The notes below the pieces were generated by a model. The model was given only the letters and a program-made list of their open reading frames with translations, had not been told where the DNA came from and made no database searches. A stretch of DNA of 64,000 nucleotides, from assembly GCF_007754425.1 (NCBI RefSeq), contig NZ_CP037452.1, forward strand, positions 3,819,164-3,883,163, given 5' to 3'. This DNA comes from Gimesia fumaroli. GTDB lineage: Bacteria > Planctomycetota > Planctomycetia > Planctomycetales > Planctomycetaceae. This document shows, piece after piece, positions 47,391 to 55,691 of this stretch (position 1 is the first letter of the stretch; every line of letters begins with the position of its first letter). A program made the position numbers and the translations under genes.

Positions 47391-47624
47391 TTATTGATCC
47401 TCTTGAAGCTTTCGCTCCAGTTTGTATTGTTCCAGAACTTCACGCTGGTTGTAAAGCTGTTCTTCAGGGCCGGCTGGATAGAACTGAACATCATCATTGA
47501 GGTAATAGGCAGAAGGCAGCGTCTGGCCGCCGATGCTGGATTGGCAACCGGTGCTGGTTAGTCCGATTAATGCTAAACCCAGAACTCCTACACTTGACCA
47601 ATTTTTAAACTGGCGAATGACCAT
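47391..47624 (-). CDS. Small lipoprotein of unknown function, YPxxPEEQ-type motif (A)
   Basis: 77 residues. A signal peptide ends at the lipobox-like LTSTGC, leaving a mature lipoprotein of about 50 residues: SSIGGQTLPSAYYLNDD, then FYPAGPEEQLYNQREV and a charged helix. GAGGA lies 6 nt before the ATG, and a terminator follows. Together with the gene at 47963 it shares the arrangement lipobox, short beta segment, YPxxPEEQ (here YPAGPEEQ), charged helix. No family is known to me. Confidence 0.75.
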   Translation of the reverse strand: MVIRQFKNWSSVGVLGLALIGLTSTGCQSSIGGQTLPSAYYLNDDVQFYPAGPEEQLYNQREVLEQYKLERKLQEDQ

Positions 47625-47962
47625 GATTTTCCTCGGAATTGAAAGTTGTCGAAAGGCACCTGTTGGGGAGATTTGTGTAAACAGGATAAGACAGGAGCCG
47701 GGAATACCTTGGGATCAGTCTGTCCTTATACTGAATCCAGTGACTTGTTCGGGAAGTCACACACAAGGCCACACATGAGTGCAATGTGTGTATTAGGTTT
47801 ATCGACACTTAAAACCGGAATCTTCGGTACATTCTGCCTAATCGGACAATATTTTGTATAAAGAAAGTCCGCAGGGCATAGATATGGCAGAGGTGGAGTG
47901 CATGAACACTATCTGAGTCGGTAGAGAAGCTCGAATGGTAACTTAGGGGGAATCACGGGAGA
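47625..47962. other. Intergenic region between the two small lipoprotein genes
   Basis: 338 bases. One perfect 7-bp inverted repeat (CACACAT 47770-47776 with ATGTGTG 47784-47790, 7-nt loop) is visible. It should contain the promoter of the lipoprotein gene starting at 47624. No ORF with a ribosome site was found. Confidence 0.4.
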
Positions 47963-48190
47963 CTAAGGTCTTGTAGACCGTTTCTTCTCCTGCTGGTATT
48001 TTAACATTTCCTCCAGCAGTTTTTGCTGCTCTTCGGGACTGATTGGATAGACTTCAGTCGGATTTCCGTTACTGATCAAAGTCACGGACGGAGAGAGTTC
48101 CAGGATCGGTTCCGATTCGGATGTGCAACCAAAAAGAAGCAGCAGTCCCAGACAAATACCAGTCCGTTTGGCGTGGGGTAAATAAGCCAT
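47963..48190 (-). CDS. Small lipoprotein of unknown function, YPxxPEEQ-type motif (B)
   Basis: 75 residues. Signal peptide with lipobox LLLFGC, then SESEPILELSPSVTLISN, the motif YPISPEEQQKLLEEML and a charged Lys/Gln-rich tail. AGGAG lies 9 nt before the ATG at 48190. The mature protein is about 50 residues. It is similar in build and in the YPxxPEEQ motif to the lipoprotein at 47391, so the two look like paralogues. The gene lies just downstream of the GspE-like gene on the same strand. Confidence 0.75.
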   Translation of the reverse strand: MAYLPHAKRTGICLGLLLLFGCTSESEPILELSPSVTLISNGNPTEVYPISPEEQQKLLEEMLKYQQEKKRSTRP

Positions 48191-48296
48191 TGATCGTCAG
48201 CTCCTGAAAAGACTGTCAGTTTCGTGACGGATCGTAACAGCAGTGTTGTCTGACGCCAATATTAATCGGACAATCTCATATCTGAAAACAGTTCGC

Positions 48297-49601
48297 CTAT
48301 GATTTAAAGGCACGCTGTAATTCGTCGAGTGAGACTTTGCCTTCAGCGACCAGGCGTATTCCATCCTGCTGGAAGCCGGGCATTCCTGCTTTTTTGGCGT
48401 AGGTTTTGATTTTTGCCGGATCGGGATCACTGATGATGAGTTTTTTCATTTCGTCAGTCATCTCAATCAGTTCCAGCATCAAGGTACGTCCGTAGTACCC
48501 CAACCCATCGCATTTCTCGCAGGGTTCGATTTCGTTTCCTTCTTCGTCAACAGTTTGACGCGGAGGCCGATATAGCATTTTGGTGGTCTTAGGCAGGCCC
48601 ATTTTCGCGATGAGTTTGGGATTCGGCCGGAATGCTTCTTTGCATTCATCACACAGCGTGCGAATCAGTTTATGACCAACCACACAGCGAAGTGCATTAA
48701 CGCCTTTTTCCACACTACCAGCCAATTTACAGAATTTGAGCAAGCCGGTGACCGCGTCTTTGGCTGAAATTTCAGCGATCATGGTGATTTCATCTGCAAC
48801 ATTCAGAATACTGCCGACGTACGCTTCATCTGTTATAGGGTTCAGGTAAATGATGTCTGCTTCCATGCGGATGATGCGACGCAGTTCATCGTCAAACGTA
48901 TCCCCTTCTTTTTCGTCCAGTGTTGCGATATGGCTCAGTTCACGGTGTTCCGGATCTGCCAGCGCAAAGATGGTGTATTGGTATGCATCGACAGAACGCA
49001 CAACCCCCACCGTTGTCGTCGTGGTGCCGGAACTGGGAGCCCCGCTGACCAGGATCAAACCGTGACGGCCTTTGCTAAGCTCACGAATGCGCTCCCGCAT
49101 CTCTTCGGTAATACCAATGTCATCAGCGCGATCTAATGGCTGGTTCATATTGATCGCTTTAAGGGCTAAGCGTTCTCCGCCCGGTGTAGCGGATGTAGAA
49201 ACACGGAGCTGGTAGGGAACTTCTTCGAGTTCCGCCAGAACGCCTCCGGATTGAGGGCGTTTGCGTTCCTGAATATTCAGGCCCGACAGTAACTTGATTA
49301 CCTGGACGACAGCCATACCCTGCTGCTTCGACAGTTTGGGCCCCGGGCTCGCAACTCCATCGATATAAAAAGCAACCTGATATCGTTCCCCTTTGGGCTC
49401 AAACCGAATCAGTTCAGCACGCAGAGCAAGACCGTCAGTGACAATATCCTTAGCAGCCATCAGGCCTGCTTTTACAAGTCGTGCATTGTCTTTCAGGTTT
49501 GCTGGTTGACCATTTAAAGCGCCTTGGAAGGAGACCGGCTCGATTTCCTCTTCGAATTCATCATCCTCTTCTTCCCGGGATTTTCCAAAACCAAATATCA
49601 C
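48297..49601 (-). CDS. GspE/PilB-family protein with all ATPase motifs degenerate
   Basis: 434 residues aligned in layout with the C-terminal two thirds of GspE/PilB type II/IV secretion ATPases, including the two zinc pairs CDEC and CEKC and the closing GRTLMLELIEMTDE. The nucleotide motifs are all changed: Walker A reads GAPSSGTT (Lys replaced by Thr; about residue 187), Walker B reads DIIYLNPITDE (the Glu-Ile-Arg-Asp core becomes Pro-Ile-Thr-Asp), and the His box reads AEISAKDA (His replaced by Ser). ATP hydrolysis is thus unlikely. The start is GTG at 49601 with GAGGT 7 nt upstream; a TTG 18 nt earlier is less likely. No pilus or secretion genes lie nearby. Confidence 0.85.
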   Translation of the reverse strand: MIFGFGKSREEEDDEFEEEIEPVSFQGALNGQPANLKDNARLVKAGLMAAKDIVTDGLALRAELIRFEPKGERYQVAFYIDGVASPGPKLSKQQGMAVVQVIKLLSGLNIQERKRPQSGGVLAELEEVPYQLRVSTSATPGGERLALKAINMNQPLDRADDIGITEEMRERIRELSKGRHGLILVSGAPSSGTTTTTVGVVRSVDAYQYTIFALADPEHRELSHIATLDEKEGDTFDDELRRIIRMEADIIYLNPITDEAYVGSILNVADEITMIAEISAKDAVTGLLKFCKLAGSVEKGVNALRCVVGHKLIRTLCDECKEAFRPNPKLIAKMGLPKTTKMLYRPPRQTVDEEGNEIEPCEKCDGLGYYGRTLMLELIEMTDEMKKLIISDPDPAKIKTYAKKAGMPGFQQDGIRLVAEGKVSLDELQRAFKS

Positions 49602-49720
49602 TAGCGATACCTCTTTCAAATGGGGAACATATCTGACTTGAAATTCTTTTCTGATGACTCTCAGCCAGGAGTGACAGGCATTTTACCCAGCCGACGCCGG
49701 AAGACTCAGCAGCGAACCGA

Positions 49721-50608
49721 TTACAGTAGACCGTAATCTTTTAGTGTTTTTTCCAGAACTTTGATCGAAGCACTGTCAAGTGGCGTCATCGGAAGTCTGA
49801 CTTCGCCGTTATCGCGGCCCAAGAGCTGCATGGCAGCTTTGATTGGAATCGGGTTTGTGGCCAGCCCCAGCAGGTTGCGGCAGAGCGTGAACAGTTTAAA
49901 GTGCCATTCGCGCGCCAGGTTCAAATCGCCGGCATTGAAGGCATTCACCATGCTTTTGACGTCGCCGGGGACGATGTTTCCGACAACCGAAACAACGCCT
50001 TTCCCCCCGAGAGCCATCAGTGGCAGGGTCAGGCTGTCGTCGCCTGATAGCACGGCCAGATCGCAGGCAGAGAGAATGTGTGATGCCTGATCCATAGAAC
50101 CGGTCGATTCTTTGACTGCGACGATGTTAGGGATGTCCGCTAACTGAATGATCGTTTCAGGCTCGATATTCTTGGCAGTTCGACCCGGAATATTGTAAAT
50201 CACAATCGGGATCTCAACCGATTCTGCGATGGCTTTGTAATGCTGGAAGAAGCCTTCCTGGGTCGGCTTGTTATAGTACGGAGCAACATGCAGTGCTCCA
50301 TCGGCACCTGCTCCCTGGGCGTATTTGGTCAGTTCGATGGCTTCACGGGTGCTGTTGGAGCCGGTCCCCGCCATGACCTTAATCCGGCCAGCAGCATGCT
50401 TACAAACAATCGAAATTACCTGCTTATGTTCATCGTGGGAGAGTGTCGGCGATTCACCGGTTGTTCCGACGGGGCACAAGGTATCAGTCCCTTCTTCAAT
50501 ATGGTAGTCGACCAAGGCACAGAGGCCTGCTTCGTCGATTTCACCATTCTTAAAAGGGGTGATCATTGCCACCGCAAGACCTGCAAAAAGGTCACTTTGA
50601 TTAGACAT
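49721..50608 (-). CDS. dapA: 4-hydroxy-tetrahydrodipicolinate synthase
   Basis: 295 residues. It condenses pyruvate with aspartate semialdehyde in lysine/diaminopimelate synthesis. Family motifs: [47 protein letters not shown] (catalytic Tyr) and [13 protein letters not shown] (Schiff-base Lys), with [26 protein letters not shown] at the back. GAGGT lies 8 nt before the ATG. It is followed upstream on the same strand by a beta-hydroxyacid dehydrogenase gene (86-nt gap); the two may be co-transcribed. Confidence 0.95.
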   Translation of the reverse strand: MSNQSDLFAGLAVAMITPFKNGEIDEAGLCALVDYHIEEGTDTLCPVGTTGESPTLSHDEHKQVISIVCKHAAGRIKVMAGTGSNSTREAIELTKYAQGAGADGALHVAPYYNKPTQEGFFQHYKAIAESVEIPIVIYNIPGRTAKNIEPETIIQLADIPNIVAVKESTGSMDQASHILSACDLAVLSGDDSLTLPLMALGGKGVVSVVGNIVPGDVKSMVNAFNAGDLNLAREWHFKLFTLCRNLLGLATNPIPIKAAMQLLGRDNGEVRLPMTPLDSASIKVLEKTLKDYGLL

Positions 50609-50694
50609 GCTTATTCTACCTCAAAACAAATTCGACTGGTCAGTCCTGTTCGACCAGATCTATAATCTTTTTCTAGTTGATAATCCGCTTTCAA

Positions 50695-51615
50695 TCAGGA
50701 ACGATTTTCCCAGTCGACATTGGATAAAGACGCCAGTGCCAGCTGAAGGGCATGGGTTCCATCGCGACCATGTCCCTGAGCCTGAACCGCCAGATACAAC
50801 TGGTGACCTAATGCCAGGCCAGGCAGACTCAGGTTCATCGCTTTCGCTTCTGCCAGTGCGATGCCCATATCTTTAATAAAGTGTTCCACAAAGAATCCCG
50901 GATCGAAATTATTATCCATAATACGCGGACCCAGATTTGAAAGTGACCAGCTGCCTGCGGCACCACTGCCAACAGATTCCAGAACGGTGGGCAGATCCAG
51001 TCCTGCTTTGTAGCCATATAACAGGGCTTCGCAGACACCGATCATATTGGTGGCAATCAGAATTTGATTCACCATTTTCGTGTGCTGACCAGATCCCGCT
51101 TCACCCTGATATACAATGGTTTTACCCATCGCATCCCAGCAGGGTTTCAGTGCCTCAACCACGGCCTGCTCTCCGCCAATCATGATGGACAAGGTGCCGT
51201 TTTTGGCGCCGACGTCTCCACCAGAAACAGGGGCATCAACGCTATAGACTCCCTTGGCAGATGCGGCTTCAGCAACTTCGACGGCTAATGAGGGATCGCT
51301 GGTCGTCATGTCGACCAGAATTTTATCCGCAGAGGCTCCGGCTAATGCCCCCTGCTCACCCAAAAGCACTTCTCTTACATCAGCAGGAAACCCGACAATG
51401 GAGAAGATGACATCGGATGCTTCAGCGACCGCTTTCGGAGAATCGGCCCAGTTAGCACCTTTTTTAATAAGCGGCTCTGCTTTTGATTTACTACGATTGT
51501 AAACTGTGGCGGAAAAACCGGCGTCCATCAGGTGTCCAACCATGCTGGCACCCATTACCCCTGTTCCAATCCAGCCGACTTTCGTTGTTCCTGGTTGAAT
51601 TGCTGGTATCGCCAT
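50695..51615 (-). CDS. Beta-hydroxyacid dehydrogenase (3-hydroxyisobutyrate / tartronate semialdehyde type)
   Basis: 306 residues. NAD(P) site [20 protein letters not shown]; substrate block [22 protein letters not shown]; catalytic Lys in [12 protein letters not shown]-terminal helices with [23 protein letters not shown] sequence. The family reduces or oxidises 3-hydroxyacids; candidates are 3-hydroxyisobutyrate dehydrogenase, GarR or glyoxylate reductase. ATG at 51615 has AGAGGA 10 nt upstream; a TTG 9 nt earlier lies too close to that site. Located directly upstream of dapA. Confidence 0.9.
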   Translation of the reverse strand: MAIPAIQPGTTKVGWIGTGVMGASMVGHLMDAGFSATVYNRSKSKAEPLIKKGANWADSPKAVAEASDVIFSIVGFPADVREVLLGEQGALAGASADKILVDMTTSDPSLAVEVAEAASAKGVYSVDAPVSGGDVGAKNGTLSIMIGGEQAVVEALKPCWDAMGKTIVYQGEAGSGQHTKMVNQILIATNMIGVCEALLYGYKAGLDLPTVLESVGSGAAGSWSLSNLGPRIMDNNFDPGFFVEHFIKDMGIALAEAKAMNLSLPGLALGHQLYLAVQAQGHGRDGTHALQLALASLSNVDWENRS

Positions 51616-51952
51616 ATTATTCAATTCCTCTAGCTCTCAGTTCGGATTCGTATTTTGATTCACAATCGACTACTGGAAATCGTAAAAAAATGATTGCCAG
51701 ATCTCAAGTTAGCACAATATTTCTCCTTGGCAGTATATCGAGCTCTGACTCAGAAGTCATACCACTGGTTCATTTTTTTGAGAACAATTACCCCGAGTTG
51801 GTCTTTTGTGTGGGATTTAAAGAGAGGTGATAAAAGAAACTTGCGATTCACACGCCAAGTAGGGAAAATCGTAAGAATCGACATCAGCACCTGCCCCGCT
51901 CCTCATTTCGGTGTCAGTCGACTAATTTTCAGATGTTAAAGCGAGTTCTCAC
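51616..51952. other. Divergent intergenic region, nothing definite
   Basis: 337 bases between a minus-strand dehydrogenase and a plus-strand phospholipase-like gene. No strong inverted repeat, promoter consensus or ORF with a ribosome site is visible. Confidence 0.4.
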
Positions 51953-52369
51953 ATGAAATTCAAACTACCGATACTCTTTCTGGCGCTTTGGCTGTTGCTG
52001 ACTGCAGATAATCAAAGAGCCGTTTATGCCCAGGGATGGGGCTATCCCTGTGGGCCAGATGGTGCACCGCTCTTACAGTATTTAACGCCTCAGGGATTCA
52101 TGGGCGCCGATTTTCGGGGAAGCTGCTATCAGCATGATCGATGTTATGAAATTCCGGGTATCAGTCGACGGTATTGTGATTTGCAGTTTCGACAGGAGTT
52201 GCACCGCCGCTGTGATTATTCCGCATTTCCACTCGGCTGTCGGATGGTGTCCAATTTCATGTACTTGCAGGTCCGACTTTATGGTAGACGGCCTTATTTG
52301 AATTCACAGTATCCACAGTACCAGACGCCTGTCCCCGTTTATTCGTATCCAGTGTATTCTGGTTACTAA
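51953..52369 (+). CDS. Secreted phospholipase A2-like protein
   Basis: 138 residues with a signal peptide (about 1-27, ending VYAQG). The mature domain has WGYPCGPDGAPL, then FRGSCYQHDRCYEI, i.e. the CxxHDxC active-site helix of phospholipase A2 with catalytic His and Asp present, then RRYCDLQFRQELHRRCDY and LGCRMVSNFMYLQVRLYG, giving the remaining disulfide Cys. The C-terminal 25 residues are Tyr/Pro-rich (PYLNSQYPQYQTPVPVYSY). Activity would be Ca-dependent phospholipid hydrolysis outside the cytoplasm. The typical Ca-binding loop is not clear, so catalysis is not certain. Confidence 0.75.
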   Translation: MKFKLPILFLALWLLLTADNQRAVYAQGWGYPCGPDGAPLLQYLTPQGFMGADFRGSCYQHDRCYEIPGISRRYCDLQFRQELHRRCDYSAFPLGCRMVSNFMYLQVRLYGRRPYLNSQYPQYQTPVPVYSYPVYSGY

Positions 52370-52437
52370 ATCGACTTGTCGATGCGATTCGATCTATTCG
52401 TTTTAACGAATTCTCCTCTTGTGATGAAATTTCCGAA

Positions 52438-53376
52438 ATGACTGAACCACTGGCGTACCTCAATGGCGTCTTGATCCCTTTTTCAGAAGCCAAGCTGTCA
52501 GTTACTGACCTGGGAATTGTGTACGGCGCTGCGGTGACTGAGATGATACGCACCTTCGCGCATCGCCCCTTTATGCTGGAAGCACATCTGGACCGTCTCT
52601 ACGCGGCGCTGGACTATGTTTGTATTGAGTCTCCTCTGTCAAAGTCGGAACTCAAGCAAATCAGTGAGCGTCTGGTCGAAAACAATGCAGCATTGCTACC
52701 GGCAGATCAGGATCTGGGTTTGACGATTTTCCTGACTGCCGGCCAGAATCTGCCTTACCTGGGGTTGGCAGAACAGGAGACCTGCCGTACACCGACGATT
52801 TGCGTGCATACTTTTCCTCTGGCGTTTGAGCTTTGGGATCAAAAATATACTACCGGTCAACATTTAGTGAAATCCGAAGTGCAACAGCTGAATGCAGCGG
52901 TATTTGATCCCCGGGTCAAGTCGCGCAGCCGCATTCATCTATATCGCGCTGACAAACTGGTTCGCCAGCAAGAGACCCAGGCCAGCGCACTATTATTTGA
53001 TGCATCAGGATTTGTCGCGGAAACCACAATTGGGAACTTCTATCTCGTGAAAGAGAATGTCATCGTGTCCCCCCGCCCGGAGCATGTGCTGGGAGGAATC
53101 AGTCAGCAAATGGTGATCCGATTAGCGAAACAATTAAGACTTCGCTATGAAGAAACAGATATTTCGTCAAATGCCATTCTTGAAGCCGACGAAGCATTGA
53201 CGTCTTCGACCGGGTATTGTCTGATGCCTGTGACTCGTTTCGGCGAAACACCAATTTCGGGTGGCGTTCCAGGGCCTGTTTTTAATCAGTTGTTGTCGGC
53301 GTGGAGCGCAGCCGTCGGAGTCGACATAAAAAGTCAGGCTATACAGATTGGCGACGCGCGACGGAACGCACTTTAG
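52438..53376 (+). CDS. Class IV aminotransferase (branched-chain / D-amino acid / ADC lyase type)
   Basis: 312 residues, PLP-dependent fold type IV. N-terminal AYLNGVLIPFSEAKLSVTDLG and GAAVTEMIRTFAHRPFMLEAHLDRL; the PLP Lys is in PRVKSRSRIHLYRAD; the cofactor phosphate region is FVAETTIGNFYLVKE, followed by GGISQQMVIRLAKQL and DEALTSSTGYCLMPVTRF. The substrate cannot be fixed between branched-chain amino acids, D-amino acids and aminodeoxychorismate. It has no clear ribosome site and starts 68 nt after the phospholipase-like gene. A methyltransferase gene follows directly. Confidence 0.88.
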   Translation: MTEPLAYLNGVLIPFSEAKLSVTDLGIVYGAAVTEMIRTFAHRPFMLEAHLDRLYAALDYVCIESPLSKSELKQISERLVENNAALLPADQDLGLTIFLTAGQNLPYLGLAEQETCRTPTICVHTFPLAFELWDQKYTTGQHLVKSEVQQLNAAVFDPRVKSRSRIHLYRADKLVRQQETQASALLFDASGFVAETTIGNFYLVKENVIVSPRPEHVLGGISQQMVIRLAKQLRLRYEETDISSNAILEADEALTSSTGYCLMPVTRFGETPISGGVPGPVFNQLLSAWSAAVGVDIKSQAIQIGDARRNAL

Positions 53377-53433
53377 CCGATGCCGGTTTCAAATTATTCC
53401 CGTTGTTTTGATTACATACCAGGAACCATTACC

Positions 53434-54114
53434 GTGTCACACTATCTGGAATTTTTCAAACAGTTTCGTACGACATTTGAAACCACCGGTGCAATTGCCC
53501 CCAGCAGCCGTTTCCTGGCAAGCGATATGGCGGGACCGATGAGGCAGCATGATGGGTCAAAGAAAGTGTTGGAGATTGGTCCGGGGACAGGGGCTGTGAC
53601 CAGGCAGATCGTCAAACAGATTCGGCCGGGAGACCAACTGGACCTGGTAGAATTGAATGATAAGTTTGTCGAGATTCTGCATAAACGCTTTGATCGCGAA
53701 CAGGGCTTTCGGGAGATCAAGGATCAGACGTCGATCCATAATTGCCCGTTGCAGGAATATGGTGCGGGCGAAGAATACGATTATATTGTTTCCGGTTTGC
53801 CACTGAATAATTTTCCCACGGATCTGGTGGGGGAGATCTTCGAATCCTATTTCCGTCTGCTCAAGCCGGGCGGCGTCTTGTCGTATTTTGAATATATGTA
53901 TGTGCGGCCTGTACGGAAAGTGATTTCGCGGGGTGAAGAGAATCAGCGGATTCGACAGATTGATGACATTATGCGTCATTACACCAGCTTGTACCGTATT
54001 CAAACCGACTGGGTCTGGTTCAATCTGCCGCCTGCCTGGGTACAGCATCTGCAAAAAGAAAAAGGCAGTCCAACGCTGGTAGAGCAGACTGCCTCTGAGG
54101 AACTCAAATCTTGA
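53434..54114 (+). CDS. PmtA-like phospholipid N-methyltransferase / rRNA adenine dimethylase-type
   Basis: 226 residues from a GTG start. SHYLEFFKQFRTTFETTGAIAPSSRFLASDMA is the PmtA-type entry; the AdoMet site is VLEIGPGTGAVTRQI with DLVELNDKFVEIL; motif IV is DYIVSGLPLNNF; then LLKPGGVLSYFEYMYVRP. Phospholipid N-methyltransferases of this kind make phosphatidylcholine precursors. GTG at 53434 has AGGA 9 nt upstream; an ATG at 53380 is in frame but has no ribosome site and adds residues unlike the family. The start could be either. Lies 57 nt after the aminotransferase gene. Confidence 0.8.
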   Translation: MSHYLEFFKQFRTTFETTGAIAPSSRFLASDMAGPMRQHDGSKKVLEIGPGTGAVTRQIVKQIRPGDQLDLVELNDKFVEILHKRFDREQGFREIKDQTSIHNCPLQEYGAGEEYDYIVSGLPLNNFPTDLVGEIFESYFRLLKPGGVLSYFEYMYVRPVRKVISRGEENQRIRQIDDIMRHYTSLYRIQTDWVWFNLPPAWVQHLQKEKGSPTLVEQTASEELKS

Positions 54115-54137
54115 CTGGAAATCAATCGGTAGCTATT

Positions 54138-55499
54138 TTACTCCGATGCTTTTTTCCCCTCAGTCTCAGTTTTTAGCTTCAATTTTTGCTGTCCATACTC
54201 AATACGAATGGGATTGATTCTACCTCGCCTTTGCCCCACGACCTCATCAATTTCGAGATATCCATTCCGATTTCGATCCAGTCTATCAAAGACGCGATCA
54301 ATTTGATTTAACTCGTATTTGCTCAGTTTTCCATCGTTATCCAGGTCAACCGTTTGAAAGAAATTGGAACCGGGACGCCGCCTGGATGGCTCACTCGGCT
54401 GGTTTTTCGCTTGATCACGTATTTGGGGGGCGCGCATTGTCCGACCTTTCATTTCTTTCTCGTTTTCACGGCCAGGACGACGTTGGTCAGGGCGGAACGA
54501 AGTGAACTCGCCCTTGAATTCTTCCATCGTCAGTTCATCATCCGCGCCTTTTCCTGATTTGTCCAAAAGTTGGCGAACAAAAAGTTTTCCTCTTACAGGA
54601 GCCTCATCGAGTGTAAGTTTACCATCTTTATTCGTGTCCAACCTTTCGAAAAATCGCTGTGCACCTTCCGGCAATTCACTACGCTTTGGCGAACGGCTTG
54701 AAGAACGAGTGGGACGGTTTTCAGCATCCTTTCTCATCTCCGGACGTTTCATTTCTTTGTCGCCTTCGCGACCGGGACGTCGTTGATCGGGACGAAAGGC
54801 TGCCAGCCCTTTTTGAAATTCCTCTTTCGTCAGTTCTGCATTGTTCCCTTTTCCGGATTTCTCCAGGATGCTTTTCAAGATCCGTTTACCGCGATCGGGG
54901 GCTTCGTCCAAGGTGAGTTTCCCGTCCTTATTGGTATCCAGCATATTGAAAAACCGCTGTGCACCTTCCGACATCTCTCCCGGCTTGGGAGAAGGATTTC
55001 CAGGTGGTCTGCCTCCTCTGAACCGAATTCCGAATTTCTCAAATTCGTCCAGTGAAATTTCCTCTTTATTTAAGCGTTCAAACAACGGTTCCATTCGTGC
55101 CCGTAACGGTTCGGGAAGTTCCTCTTTAGAAATTTTCTTGTCACCATTACGGTCCAGACGACTCAGGAACATTTTATAGTCAAAGTTGCGGGGCCCCCGA
55201 TTACGATTGAGGCCTTCGCCTGCTGGAAATTTCTGTTCTTCTTTTTTTAGCCCTGCTTCGAATTCGTCCTTTGACAGTTTTCCGTCTTTGTTCTGGTCTC
55301 CCTTGCGAATCAGATGATCAAAGAACCGTTCTTTATCCTCCGGTACTTCTTCCGCAGTGACTGTTCCATCTGAGTTTTTGTCAAGTTGCTGAAAGATGCT
55401 CTGCGAGGCCGACTCTGCATCCTCCGGCGCTGCGGAGAGCGGATTGACAGAAAGGCCAAGCAGGGCCAACAAGGCTAAAAACGGGTAAGAACGTTTCAT
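54138..55499 (-). CDS. Secreted EF-hand repeat protein
   Basis: 453 residues with a signal peptide (about 1-23). Canonical EF-hand loops begin at D40, D68, D116, D188, D288, D385 and D407 (for example DTNKDGKLTLDE), with two or three degenerate loops at about 143, 213 and 313 (DKSGKGADDELTMEE). Residues 171-270 and 271-370 are an internal duplication of exactly 100 residues (EGAQRFF, DTNKDGKLTLDEAP, FRPDQRRPGRE in both). Ca binding outside the cytoplasm is likely; the partner is unknown. AAGGGG lies 6 nt before the ATG. Confidence 0.9.
   Translation of the reverse strand: MKRSYPFLALLALLGLSVNPLSAAPEDAESASQSIFQQLDKNSDGTVTAEEVPEDKERFFDHLIRKGDQNKDGKLSKDEFEAGLKKEEQKFPAGEGLNRNRGPRNFDYKMFLSRLDRNGDKKISKEELPEPLRARMEPLFERLNKEEISLDEFEKFGIRFRGGRPPGNPSPKPGEMSEGAQRFFNMLDTNKDGKLTLDEAPDRGKRILKSILEKSGKGNNAELTKEEFQKGLAAFRPDQRRPGREGDKEMKRPEMRKDAENRPTRSSSRSPKRSELPEGAQRFFERLDTNKDGKLTLDEAPVRGKLFVRQLLDKSGKGADDELTMEEFKGEFTSFRPDQRRPGRENEKEMKGRTMRAPQIRDQAKNQPSEPSRRRPGSNFFQTVDLDNDGKLSKYELNQIDRVFDRLDRNRNGYLEIDEVVGQRRGRINPIRIEYGQQKLKLKTETEGKKASE
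54390..54989 (-). repeat. Two 300-bp tandem coding repeats in the EF-hand gene
   Basis: Units 54690-54989 (residues 171-270) and 54390-54689 (271-370) encode the same arrangement of Pro/Lys spacer, EGAQRFF, an EF-hand, a degenerate EF-hand and FRPDQRRPGRE. Alignment is gap-free at a period of 100 codons; the copies have diverged by substitution. Confidence 0.9.
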
Positions 55500-55624
55500 T
55501 ACAGCCCCTTTCGTGGGAATGCTGAGATCAAAACAGGACCAGAAACCTGATTAATAAGTCTACTGTTAGAGTATTAAACACAGAATTCTTTGGAAAGTAT
55601 TGGCTAAATTGTCAAAAGGCGAGC

Positions 55625-55663
55625 TAAAACGAAAAAACCCGGTGAGCGGCCTCACCGGGTTTT
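55625..55663 (-). terminator. Terminator of the DUF3352-like gene
   Basis: AAAACCCGGTGAG (55634-55646) pairs perfectly with 55651-55663 across a 4-nt loop. On the minus strand TTTTTTCGTTTTAG follows. It lies 28 nt after the stop at 55692. Confidence 0.9.
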
Positions 55664-55691
55664 GTATCTCAACTAAGCGATGAAAAGCTGA

